From: Gnetum montanum
Lineage: Eukaryota; Streptophyta; Gnetopsida; Gnetales; Gnetaceae
NCBI GenBank assembly: GCA_015680685.1
Contig: MNCI01002089.1
Coordinates: 46,746-110,745, forward strand
Direction of reading: 5' to 3'
Length of the DNA stretch: 64,000 bases
Below are positions 11,023 to 22,478 of this stretch, piece by piece. The position numbers and the translations under genes are program-made. The notes beneath the pieces were generated by a model. It was given only the letters and a program-made list of their open reading frames with translations, was not told the DNA's origin and made no database searches. How positions within the stretch are numbered: the first letter of the stretch is position 1; each line of letters opens with the position of its first letter.

Positions 11023-11892
11023 TGATGAATCATGTTTTCTTTGGCTTTGATATCCAGTATTCGATATCAGAGCCTCAATATCAGATACCTGATATTGGGC
11101 CCCAAGATGCGATGTTGAATATTTGATATTGTGGGGTATGTTCCAGTTTATAAATATAGCACTTGGGCACATGGTTTTGATATATTTTTTGTCATAGCAT
11201 AGTAGAGCTCTTCTAGTTTTTATTCTCTAGAGTTAGAATATTTTCCAAAGTTCTTGCAACAAGAGTGATTGAGTGTACAAATATTTATTCGAGCACTATT
11301 GTACCTGAGCATGGTAGTGTGTGTGACAATAAAGACAAGCTTTCTAATCAAACCTTGTAGCACCTTGGCTAGCTTAAATATTTTATTCATGCATTTAATG
11401 TTTTAGTGCTTTTAAGTAATTAAGCTAAGGTAAGCTAACTAGATTAAATAGAAGTTAATTAAGCACATAAGTATGACCACTTCGAGCATGCGTATGAATT
11501 TTGGTAATCCTAGCAATGCTTAATGCTTGGTAACGCAACAACATTATATGTGTTTAGGATGTGCACGGAAAGTGGGATCAGATACTTATGTTATGATAGT
11601 TAGTTATTGATCAACAATTAGATTAACTAAAGTGGTTCATAAATTAAGTTTCAACTTGTTATTAATCGTAGACAAAAAAAATATAAAATAATAAAAATCA
11701 TTTGCCTCAATTATCCTTAACCATACAATTAAACTCCACAAGTATAGTTGAGAAGACAATGATTGTCACAATTAGATTTCACATCTTCAAACTAGTGTAC
11801 TGAAGAACTTAAGGTTTGTGGAATTCGACTAGATTGCACGTGAATGCTTGTGATTTGTATGGTTGGATGTAGGGGTATCTTGCCGCTCATCA
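11023..11892 (+). repeat. 5' LTR of element B
   Basis: It starts TGATGAATCATG and ends CCGCTCATCA, and is followed at once by a primer-binding site. U3 holds a series of GATATC/GATATT-type motifs (about 11045-11130) before TATAAATA at 11149-11156. The start matches the terminus of G's LTR (TGATGAATCATT) better than those of A, C, D, E and F, so B and G form one subfamily. Confidence 0.85.
11149..11156 (+). promoter_or_regulatory. TATA box in LTR of element B
   Basis: TATAAATA lies 126 bp from the LTR start, just after the run of GATATC-like motifs, at the same relative place as in the other LTRs. Confidence 0.65.
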
Positions 11893-11893
11893 T

Positions 11894-11911
11894 TGGCACC
11901 ATTGCCAGGGA
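11894..11911 (+). other. Primer-binding site of element B, tRNA-Asp type
   Basis: TGGCACCATTGCCAGGGA follows the LTR after one base and resembles the complement of the tRNA-Asp 3' end, with a few transitions. Confidence 0.85.
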
Positions 11912-12050
11912 TCTTTAGTTATTACATGTGCTATCTAGGACTTAGTGAAAAATTATTCAAGGTCATTGGAACAAACCCTAGAGTCATATCATATACTAAC
12001 ATAACTACAAAAATTTTAAGCACACTACATTTTTTATTTTCTAACATAAG

Positions 12051-13834
12051 ATGTCTTCTTCTCACAAGAGTGATTCTTCGCCCAAGTCTAATAGAGTACA
12101 TTAGAAGGTGCCCATACAATATAGAGTGGTATATGCTCATCCTAATGAGTATGTACCCAATTTCACCTTCATCCGACACTAGGATGAACTATTGTGGTGG
12201 CATGCCATGGAGGGAAACATTGTGTTGTTACTTGATCGATCAATTTCTACGATGCTCCAAAAACCCCTTATATGATTGGGACTCTAAGGACTTCATGCTG
12301 AGTACGTTGTGCATGATAGTAATGTTAGGGATTATCATCCCACTAATTTACAACATCTAAGGGATTGATAGCTAGAATAGCATTATGAATCTACAAAGGG
12401 AAAGTGGTTCAATGATTTCCCATACCTACTATACCAAAAAGATAGTGGAGAATCCTTCTTTGGGGGGTTTCCATCCTCTCTTTGACTTTGTTGAAGGAGG
12501 TTAAAACTAGAACCTACAGTCTACAATCCATAATCTAGGTTCTAGCAAGAATGGATCCAATGAAAAACGATGATCTAAGGAGGAGAGTCATGCCAGGGAT
12601 GATGATAAGAAACAAGATCATGATAGTGGCCACGATCTTCAAAGAGGGGGTAGCAGGCACCACAATGGTGCTAGTCCTCCTTCCTCTTTACCTTCATTGT
12701 CATCTTCTTCCTCTTTTGGCTTTGAATGAAATTGTAGAGGGCATGATCATGATGGAGGTGACTAATGGAACCGAGATGATTGAAGGGACCGTCAAACAAG
12801 TCAAGACCTGGGGCGCGAGCATTCAAGAAAGATCCATCACCATGAATGAAGGGGTAGTAGAGGGCATCATGGGTACCAGAAGCATGGCCTCGATGAGCCT
12901 TTGCTTGCTACCTACAGCATGCTAAACATTGGAGAGGTAATGCAAATTCCTACAAGGCACAGATAGTCAAATCAAGAGGCTAGACATGAATAATATTCCT
13001 ACATTCGAAGGAGGATATAATTTAGATTTGTAGAACCATCTTTAAGCTTTCCATGATGCCTGTGCCTTGCAAAATATAGAAAATGACTAGCAAAAGCTTA
13101 AGTTGTTCCTCAGGATAGTCATTAAAGAAGTAGAAAGTTGGTACTGGTCCTTAGAACTAGAATCCATCTGACAGTGAAGTAAAATGCTTGAACTATTCGA
13201 TGATAAGTGTCATACATAATCTCAAGTGTCCAACTTGAGGAGGTAGATCCAAGGATGGAAGCAAGGGATACATGAATCCTTGGATTCCACCATGGACCGA
13301 TACTACTCCTTATTACACAGATGTCCTGACCATGGTTATTCTCAACGAGAACAACTTTGCCACATTATAGATGGGCTCCAATCAGAAACAAGGAGAACTT
13401 TGGGCATTTATGCCTAAGGGCAATTATCAGAATTAAGAGCCCATCAGATTCAATAGTTGATTGAGTAGGTAGTGAAAGAAGAAGGAGAGTTGAGAAAATG
13501 TGAAAGTGCAGAAGAATATAATTGCGATCCTTCCATTCACAAGAGGGAGATTTAATTTTGTGAGAGCGAAGAGAAATTAGCACTTGATGAGGTGGTGAAG
13601 CAAAAAAGCTTTTCACTTCAAAAATTTATCTCTAAAATTTTGGCCAAGGTTGATTAGTTATGGGACTCTATAGATAGCAAATTTCAAGTTGTCCTAAAAA
13701 TTGTTGAAGATTCTAAAGAACAAAGTAGTGATTATGATCGTAGGAGGTGTAAGGAAGTTGAATGTGCCAATCAAAGAGGTAAGGGAAAGATTGCTATAGT
13801 AGAGGAAGTTGCAAGAAGCGAATTAGATGATGAT
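12051..13834 (+). pseudogene. gag of element B, decayed and cut by element C
   Basis: It starts MSSSHKSDSSP at 12051, homologous to the gag starts of A and C. A stretch with homology to the Ser/His-rich region follows, then the capsid-like core from about 12925 (IPTRH, NNIP, DACALQNIE-type segments in shifting frames). The charged helical part follows and ends near 13830, where the LTR of C begins. Stops and frameshifts are frequent. The remainder of B is not seen to the right of C. Confidence 0.8.
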
Positions 13835-14661
13835 TGATGGGACACGATATCGCATGGGCCGTGATATGGCGTACGCAATATCGCATCCGCAGCGATATCG
13901 CGTATGCGATGTATCGTATGCGATATCGCAACGCACCGTCAAATCTATAAATAAGAGGCGGCCCTCCCTTGTTTCTCCATCTAGATCTAGACCTTAGCCA
14001 AACTCTTGTAGTTTCTCCATTCTAGAGTTAGAGTAATTTCCATGTGCCCGCAGTAGGATTCCCAAAGTGAACCAATCTTTATTCGAGCAAATATTGTACC
14101 TGAGCACAAGTTTGCGTACAGAAATAAACATGAAATTTTGGATAAACCTTGCAGTGCATGGACTAAGCTAATTATGACTTTAATTATTGTTAATTTTTTA
14201 AATGATTTATTAGTTAATTAATCTCTCTCAACCCTCAACACTCCTAGTTAAGTGCATTCAGTACGATCGCTTCGAGCATTTGCGTTACGCTTGGTAATCC
14301 CAGTAACAAATAGCTTTTGGTAATCCTAGAAGGTTGCATTGGTTCAGGGTGTGAACGATAAGTGGGAATGGATATTGATGCTAGGCATTAGAACTTAGTT
14401 AGTTAAAGCTAGTTACTTAGTCTCTTCACCCTTTCCCTCATTAGCATAGGTGATAAAACGTAAAAGATATAAAATTCACATACCTCAAACTTACTTAACC
14501 ATACAACCGTGACAAATACAAGTAAGTCTAGGAAGACAACGAATGATTAACCTTAAGTGTTCCATAAGGCGTGTAGGCACTTAGTCTGCGGAGTTCGACT
14601 GGATCGTGCGTGTCACACTCATATTCGTATGGTGAGTGTAGGGGTACCTCGCCACTCATCA
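13835..14661 (+). repeat. 5' LTR of element C
   Basis: 827 bp from TGATGGGACACG to CGCCACTCATCA. The first 110 bp are crowded with palindromes of the CGATATCG type; TATAAATA follows at 13946-13953. The LTR sits in the gag of B. ATGAT precedes it, but the matching right flank is lost because the 3' end of C is rearranged. Confidence 0.9.
13946..13953 (+). promoter_or_regulatory. TATA box in LTR of element C
   Basis: TATAAATA followed by AGAGG, as in D, E and F. It is 111 bp from the LTR start. Confidence 0.7.
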
Positions 14662-14662
14662 T

Positions 14663-14680
14663 TGGCACCGTTGCTGGGGA
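14663..14680 (+). other. Primer-binding site of element C, tRNA-Asp type
   Basis: TGGCACCGTTGCTGGGGA lies one base after the LTR and differs from the complement of the tRNA-Asp 3' end at two positions. Confidence 0.9.
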
Positions 14681-14806
14681 TTAAGTTGTTTGTGCGCTAA
14701 GTAGAACATAGGAAATCATCCACATCATTGGGAAGCTTAAACAAACCCTTAGGGTTAATCAGAAGAAAATTTAAACAATGGTCAATAGCACACCAACAAG
14801 ATAACA

Positions 14807-17339
14807 ATGTCTTCTTCCTCTCATAAAAGCACTTCACCACCTAGGGATCACACAAGAGACAGTCGGCGGTCTAACACATGTAACCAAGAACCACCAGTTC
14901 CTCAACAGTATCAGGTAGTGTATACTCATCACGATGAGTATATACTTGATTTTACCTTTATTCTCCATCAGGACGAACAACTACATTGGAGAGACTTGCA
15001 AGGTAACATAGTGTTACCCCTAGATTAGGCTGTCCCTAACATGCTCCTTCGTGCTCTTGCACAGATAGGCATGACACAGCTATATGCTGAATACATTGTA
15101 GAAGATTATGACACAAGGGATTACCATCCCACAATGGCACAACGTTTAAGGGACTCAAGGTAGGAGAGCTACCATACATCGTTGAAGGGCAAGGGGCCCC
15201 ATAGCGGTTCACCCATCATAAGTGAAATCAAGGGTGGTGAACCTATTTCAATAGGTTTTCCACAAAATGATGTTCCCCCTCCTCACAATGGTGAGGAGTT
15301 AGGGTATCAGAACCTAGAATCTACGATTCACAACCCTGGTTCTGATTCCCATGAACACCAAGTGTTCGATGAGGGAACACAAACACATGACAAAGGCAGG
15401 AAATCTGATTGTCATCACGATCGAGGCCGTAGCCACCGGAGAGAAGGTAAGAAATATCTTTATGGTGATGGTTCCCCTTCTTCTTCCCCTTCATCGCATC
15501 ATTCACCCTCTCCTTCCACATCAGGACCCAGTCATAAAGGGCACAACTATGAGAATAAGGGTAAGGATAAGCAAAATGAGAACCCTCGACGAGAGAGTCG
15601 AGAACGAGGACGAGAGCATTATAGAGAGTCAAGGCATGAAAGAAGGGAAAGGAGGGAACCACGTAGGCATCATAGAAGTCATGAGAGAGATGATCATGAT
15701 AAACCCCTACTTGCCACCCGAATTATGTTAGATATTACGGAGGTCGTTAGAATACCTACAAGGCACCAAAAAGATAGCCAGATCAAGAGACTAGACATGA
15801 ATAATATCCCACGATTTGAGGGGGGATACAATGCTGATCCGCAAAACCACTTACAGGTATTCCACGATGCCTGTGCCTTGCAGAATATTGAAAATGGGTG
15901 ACAGAAGTTAAAGTTGTTCCCTAGGACACTCATAAAAGAAGTAGAAAGTTGGTACCGGTCTTTAGAACCAGAATGCATTAGAAGGTGAAGTACAATGCTA
16001 GAATTGTTTAACAATAAATACCAAACATACTCCAGAGTGTCCAACTTGCGTAAGCAGATCCAAGGATGGAAGCAGGGTAATCACAAACCCTTGGATGCTA
16101 CCATGGACTGATATTATGCATTGCTACATCGTTGTCTAGGCCATGGTTACACACAACGGGATCAACTCCACCACCTCGTAGATGGGCTAAGACATGAAAC
16201 TAGGAGAACCCTTGGAACATATGCCCAAGGGAGATTATGAGAACTTAGGTCCCATGAAATTCATCGATTGTTGAAGCAAGTAGCTAAAGAAGAAGGGGAG
16301 CTATGGAAAAGAGAAAGCGTAGAAGAGTACAACTGCGATCCTTCCCTCCGAAAGAGGGTAGTGAGATTTTGTGAGGAGGAGGATGAGTTACCACTCAAAG
16401 AGTTGGTGAATAGAAAAACCTTGCCACTTCAGAAATTAACAATGGAAGTGTTGACTAAGGTGGATCAAATGAGGGACTCCTTAAACAGTAGATTCGAAAT
16501 CGTTCTAAAAATCGTAGAGGAGTCTAAGGAACGAAGTAGTGACCATGACAAGAAAAAGCGGAGAGATTCAGACCATGCACGTAACAAGGGTAAAGGAAAA
16601 ATGACTATCACTAATGAGTTTGTGGATTTAGATACAGACAATGAAGGTGGATGTGAGATCTACCAATATGATCATCCTAAGGGATTTTTCCCAATAATCT
16701 CACATCTACAAGAGTCTGGGGTGTATGCAGTTAACCTAAGAGTTAACAAATGGCAAGAACCCCAAAGGTTACCTTATCCCCAAGGTAGCCCAAGGCAGTT
16801 CCACCAACCGTTAACATATTATGCAAGTGGAACTCCTCCACAACCTATCGGGCAACACTAATAGTGGCAATACCCACAGTCATGGGGGATGCCACTGCCT
16901 AGACAACAATACCCTTACCAACAACCAAATCCTTATGGCTATTACGTGCAACAACCAGTTTCTCCAAGTGACTCTATCAGTCACATGACTCCACACTGGA
17001 ACTACCTAGTTCGGGAGTATTTTTAGACTTCCTCCCTTGGAAGGGACACTCCACATGCATACCATCCTTTGAATCCATTTGCACCTCTTATGCTGGTAGC
17101 TCCACCACCAACCGCTCCAACAATGCGAAGGGTATTTCCCACTAAACCGCAACAACCCAATTTAACGAGGGCTTCCAATCCTTAATTCTCAGTTGGTCCT
17201 AATAATCTTATGCCGAAAAGACCTTTCTTCAGAACCAACAATCCAACTAAGCCCTCACCCTCATAAGCGGTTGAACATCTAAATACCTTCGTACCAAATA
17301 AAGTTTTGGGACCTTCTTCAATCCAAAAATCAAGCTCAA
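14807..17339 (+). pseudogene. gag of element C, interrupted by stops
   Basis: It starts MSSSSHKSTSPPRDH at 14807 and is broken by TAG at 15026. An open stretch covers 15182-15901 (Ser-, His- and Arg-rich, then MLDITEVVRIPTRH and the capsid-like start). Stops follow at 15901, in the capsid core near 15985 and near 16105, then an open stretch covers 16268-16861. Several stops sit where homologues have TGG, CGA or CAA. The zinc-knuckle site reads CEIYQYDHPKGFF: the second Cys and the last two Cys are replaced, so nucleic-acid binding by this motif is lost. A Pro-rich linker ends near 17330. Confidence 0.85.
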
Positions 17340-18166
17340 CGCACATAGTTATGTTAACATATACCGTTACAGACTGGATTAAGGTGGGCCACCTTCCCAA
17401 GAAATTCTCCAAGTCACTGGGAATGAACCCTGTAAAGATCTTCTAGACTCAGGTTCCAGAGTCAACCTAATATCACAAGAGATGTACAAAGCCTAGAACC
17501 TACCTCCATTAAGGAAGAGTAACATTCGACTTGAGCTGGCCAACCAGTCCATCACTGTCCCCTTGGGACTGGTGGAGGACATCGTTACCACTATTTGTGG
17601 GTGGTCATATCTAGCGGATTTCCTAGTGATCCAAGTAATTAACAGTAAGGGAAACTTCCTAGTAATAATGGGAAGAGTGTGGCTAAGTACGATAGATGCA
17701 CGCCTAGGAATCCATGATCTTTCCTTGGAAATATCCAAGAAAAACACTTTTGGAAAGATTGAGAGGAAGAAAGTTCCATGCATCACATACAGTAACACCG
17801 GGTGCCATTGCGTGAAAAAATCATGGGTTATGCGAAGTTTAGCATTACCTGCATGTAATTAGTATGTAAGAAGTTAATATACAAAGGTGCCTGTATGTAG
17901 CAGCCACACGACAAGAAAACACCTAGTGGTTGACAGCTAATCAAGAGTGCAGCCCACCAACATGCATGAAACGAACTGGGGGAACAACTTGCACCCACAA
18001 CGAAAGCATAGATACATTGGAATATGAGTGCCACCAACTTCCAACCCTTAACCTGAAAACATCAATTAGGAGAAGTTGGATACTTTTAAGAAATTCAAAC
18101 AAACGCTCATTATTTTGGATCTCTCCCTTTCAATTTAGTCATGGGGGAGATGGCCACCTATGCTAA
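17340..18166 (+). pseudogene. Protease region of element C, joined to pol tail
   Basis: Protease-like segments lie in shifting frames: VTDWIKVGHLP near 17370, a deletion around 17405-17420, a degenerate active site (LLDSGSRVNL would fall near 17440, but a stop precedes it), then an open frame 17563-17862 with GRVWLSTIDA. From 17930 the frame runs to 18166 and ends in GGDGHLC, the last residues of the integrase region in D and F. The missing RT-RNase H-integrase block would lie at about 18101-18105, the same junction as in A and E. Confidence 0.85.
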
Positions 18167-20037
18167 TCATTTGGGGCCCTCAGTTCTTTTAAGTATTTTT
18201 TTTGCACATTTTTGTTTTACAAATTTCTTCAACTTTTCTTGTGTTTTTTTTACAACATTGTTTATACTTTTTCTTTTATTTTTGTGTGTGTCTTATCCAT
18301 TTTGTTAAGTTTTTCACCTAATAAGTGCTCTTAATGATGGTATGAACTATTTTCTATCGGCTGCTAATGTTTGGTTTTTACCTTTAAGTTATGATGTTGA
18401 TATTGAGGTATGGTTCTTTTGATATAGCAGGAAATGAGTTCACTTCATCCATACATCCATAAATTTCTATGGTCTCTCTCAGCTTGGAAATGTATAGTCC
18501 CTTTCTAAATAAGAACTATCAATGAATCAGTAATTGGGTATTTCTCAAACTAAGGAAGGACTCAAGGATTGAATAGGGTGTGACTTCAACGGGACTTGAT
18601 GCATTTGTGTTGGCCATTCTCTTGGGTGCTTGGATGTTTTCTTTTTGAGTTTTCTTACCATTCCGACATTGCTCCATCATCGGGAAGCTGAGCTAATAAA
18701 AATAACAAAGTCTTTGCATGGTGTGGTTCTCACGTATAAACACAAAAAAAAATAGTGAGGATTCAAAGCACACCCGTTAGATGAAATAATCATTTGGGCT
18801 ACAAGCATTGGTTATGGAACTAAAATAAACATGTTCCCTCTAACTAAGGCCCTTCTCGCTTCCTATTCTCTTCTCCTTCGCTTTGTTGGAATGGTGGTGG
18901 CTCTTTGGGAGATGCATTCTTGTTACTTCAAGTGGATGGATTGACTGAATGTATTAATGCGAAGTCACTGGATGTGGTTTGTTGAAGCTTGATTTGAAAT
19001 GAGATTTACGAAGTCACATTAACCATGAAATACACAAGGGGCTATACACCACATTGTTCTTGAGATTCCATTCCATTCTCTTCTCTCCTTCCTTCTCTCC
19101 ATTGTCACCTCATTGTCGGTTGTATCATTAGTGTATATTTTAGTTGACATATTATTTTCTTGTTTGTAAATTCTTGTGGTTAAGACTTTAACTCTTGTTT
19201 CCAAATGACATTCCTAGAGCCTACGGACTCTTTGAATGTGGGATTGTCAGGGCATTAAGGGCATGAGCCTGCTTTGGGGAGGATCCATTGACATTCCTAT
19301 TTTGTGCACTAGTTAAATTCTTTTCCTGAACATTTTTGCAATTAACTTTATTTTGTTCATTTCCATCTTGACATCCATTTCATCGACGTTATAGTTGTCT
19401 TTTTTTCTCCATCTTTCTTGTTCTTTTTCTTTCTCCATTTTATTGCTACCGGAGGTTCACTCTTAGTCATGGGGGTATTGACCCAATTTTTTTGATTTTT
19501 TTGATTTTGTCCTAGCCCCTACACCTTCGGTAGTCACCAATATTATGTCTCCAGACCCGTATCAGCCATACCACAACTCAGCCAATGGACCTTTCACCGA
19601 AGCAAGGTATCAACTGCATTGTGATTCATTTACCATTGCTAATATAAGACTGTGTTGTGTGTGTAGATGGAAATCATACAACAATGGATTGGATCTGGAG
19701 GGAACACTTGGAATGGATCGGTGCTAAAGCAGCTATGCAAGGAATGAGATGGATGGTACGCTTACGGATAAACAATGAAAGGCGCAATCTTGGCATTGGT
19801 AGCAACAGACTTCTTCTCTCTTCTCTCTTCTCTCTCAACTGCCAAATAAGGCATGATGTCAAATGTATAAAGTGTTCACTCTTGTTGTCTTGAACAACAG
19901 TTTTTTCATGTTCTGTAATGATGATCTATTCACATGTCATCCCATTCACCATTAGTTCCATTCAAGTCAATAATCCTATACCTTTCCAATATTTTGTAAG
20001 GAACTCAAGGACGAGTTTTTATTCAATCATGGGGATA
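18167..20037 (+). other. 3' region of element C
   Basis: About 1.9 kb homologous to the 3' regions of A, D, E and F. The intron-like segment lies near 19605-19668 (GTATCAAC to TGTGTGTAG; the acceptor here is TAG rather than CAG). The polypurine tract (CATGGGGATA) abuts the LTR at 20037. No enzyme or envelope domain is seen. Confidence 0.75.
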
Positions 20038-20184
20038 TGATGGGACGCGATATTGCATGGGCTGCGATATCACGTACGCAATGCATCGTATGCGATATCG
20101 CAGTGTGCCGCCAAATCTATAAATAAGAGGTGGCCCTTCCTTGTTTCTCCATCTAGATCTAGACCTTAGCCAAACTCTTGCATT
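20038..20184 (+). repeat. Truncated LTR between elements C and D
   Basis: The first 147 bp of an LTR (TGATGGGACGCGATATTGC onward, TATAAATA near 20118) match C's 5' LTR and then stop abruptly after CCAAACTCTTG. It is C's 3' LTR by position. It could also be the remains of D's 5' LTR if C and D were joined by recombination. Confidence 0.85.
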
Positions 20185-21528
20185 TCCCTAAAATTGTGTC
20201 CAAACATGCTGAATTTGGGCACGCAGACCCCCCTTGAGCATCACCGGAGTCCCCTGTAGCTCCCAGCATCCAGAACCTTGAAATTCGACCTCAAAATCAC
20301 ATGTTTTGAGCCACTTTCAATTGGTCATGCTAAGGTCATGCTGCATAGTGTGACCAAACAAGAATAGCTCAATTTAGGCACCTCCAGGCAGAATTTCGAC
20401 ATGAATTTAACTGCCAGGAGCTAGGAAACAATTGTACATGTTCACGAGCTCCAAAAAATCAAAATTTGGACCTCAAACATGGCACTTTCAGTTGGTCACG
20501 CTGAGGTGATGCTGCACAGCGTGACCAGACAAAAATAGGGAAAATCAACCATTTTCAGGCATCATCTTCGACATCTAAGTAACCCCTAGGGACAAGCAGC
20601 ACTTGTACATGTTTGAAGGCTTCAAAAACTCACAATTTGGGCCCCAAATGTGGCATTTTCAGTTGGTCCAGAGGCCAGACATCCAGATCCACTCTTGTAC
20701 TTTAACATTCTTTGTACATTTTGCATTTTTTCAGCGTATCAAGCTCTTACGCTGTGGACTACACATGCCAGGATAAGAGATATTGGTCACGCTACACCCT
20801 GTACATTGTAAAATTCTGTGCATTTGGTCAAAACGTTCACACCTATCGCCTAATCTGCATTTCCCACATCCGACAACCATGGATCTTCCACACAGATCCA
20901 AATCCTGCACTCAAACTTGCATAACTACCCCGATCTCACACTAAACCGTGGTTGGTAAACTTCTGGGTTAGCAATTTTGAGCATCCTCCTCCACACATTG
21001 GGGCAACACTCTGTACGCTGGGTACCAAACTTGGTCACACTGAGAAACTTGGGCACACCACCCTGTACGTTGAACAAGTTTTTGGTTACGCTGGACACCT
21101 TGGAGCTAGAATCCTGCACCTTCCCAGCGTTTGCATTCCCACCGGGGCTAAACGTCTGACTTGCGATAATCCGCAACTACGTTCTGACTGGTGCACATTT
21201 GTAATATACATTATTTGCATTTTTTGCCATCCAGTTTACATTTTTTGCATTATTACACTATTTATAATTATTTACATTCATTTCGCGGTACATGCTTGTT
21301 TACATTTTGTTCCGCCGTTCACACCTGTTTATGCATAACCCAACACATCGCAACAGCGTACATTGGGGAAGTCCTTATTTGATCTATGCGTAGACCATTC
21401 AAGGCACTCTGCCTTCATTTTTCCAGCTTGCCCTCACGCGAAGGCAGGGTTCGCTGTTTCTCTCTGGAGATCTTTATGCATTCGTTTTTCTTCCAGCCGT
21501 ACGTCGACAATTTCAGACGGTACAGGGT
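20185..21528. other. Unidentified inserted segment with internal repeats
   Basis: This 1.34-kb stretch replaces the rest of an LTR, the primer site and the N-terminal half of gag. It does not match other sequence in the window. Two diverged copies of a roughly 190-bp unit occur at about 20270-20455 and 20455-20640, each with GACCTCAAA, a CACTTTCAGTTGGTCACGC-like run and TGCACAGCGTGACCA. A third partial copy ends near 20675. Beyond that, TTTGTACATTTTGCATTTTT-like motifs recur (20705-20740, 21195-21310). No credible ORF. It may be part of another retroelement LTR. Confidence 0.5.
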
Positions 21529-22478
21529 CGATATTATGCACTGTTACATCGTTGCTCAGGCCATGGTTACTCGCAATAGGATCAACTACGTCATCTCGTA
21601 GATGGACTTAGGCATGAAACTAGGAGAACCCTTGGAATGTATGCCCAAGGGAGATTATTAGAGCTTAGGTCCCATCAGATCCATAGATTGCTGGAGCAAG
21701 TAGCTAAGGAAGAAGGAGAGCTACATAGGAGAGAAAGTGTGGAAGAGTACAACCGCGATCCTTCCCTTCGAAAAAGGGGAGTGAGATTCTGTGAGGAGGA
21801 GGAAGAGACACCACTCAAGGAGATGGTGAATAGGAAAACCTTGCTGCTCCAAAACTTAACAATAGAAGTGTCGGCCAAGGTAGATCAAATGTGGAACTCC
21901 TTAGATAGTAGATTCGAAACTGTTCTCAAAATCGTAGANAAACAATTCCACCAACCATTAACGTATTATCCAAGTGGAACTCCACCACAACCTCTTAAGC
22001 AACACTAGCAGTGGCAATACCCATAGTCATGGGGGATGCCATCGCCAAGGTAATAATACCCTTACTAACAACCGGATCCATATGGCTATTACATGCAGCA
22101 GCCAATCTCTCCACGTGACTCTGTCGGTCACATGACTCCACAATGTCACTACCAAGCTCGGGAGTATGATAGGAATCCTTCTCCTAGGGGAGACACACCA
22201 CATACATAGAATCCTCCGAATCCATCCGCATCTCTTACACCGATAGCTCCATTGTCAACCGCTCCAACAATGCAAGGGAAACTCCCCACTGAACCACAAC
22301 AACACAATGTCACGAGGGCTGTGAATCCTCAACCTGCTGTTGGTTTTAACAACCTTATGAAGAAAATATCTTTCTTCAGAACCAATAATCTAATCAAGCC
22401 CTCACCATCACAAGCGGTTGAGCATCTGAACACCTCCATATCAAATAAGGTTTTGGGACTCCTTCAACCCAAAAATTG
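21529..22478 (+). pseudogene. gag C-terminal part of element D, with internal gap
   Basis: Gag homology starts abruptly mid-domain at ATTATGCACTG. An open frame 21637-22008 covers the charged helical region, but at 21939 there is an ambiguous base (n), where about 275 bp present in C (linker, nucleic-acid-binding region and zinc-knuckle site) are absent. The Pro/Gln-rich linker then continues to about 22478 with several stops. The N-terminal half and primer site are missing. Confidence 0.8.

Noticed and set aside
12551-12925. Met-rich ORF of 124 codons as a gene
   Set aside because: It is a wrong-frame reading of the Ser/His/Arg-rich part of gag in element B.
13842-13945. Palindromic repeats as a CRISPR array or replication origin
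   Set aside because: No regular repeat-spacer structure; they are U3 promoter palindromes of a plant LTR.
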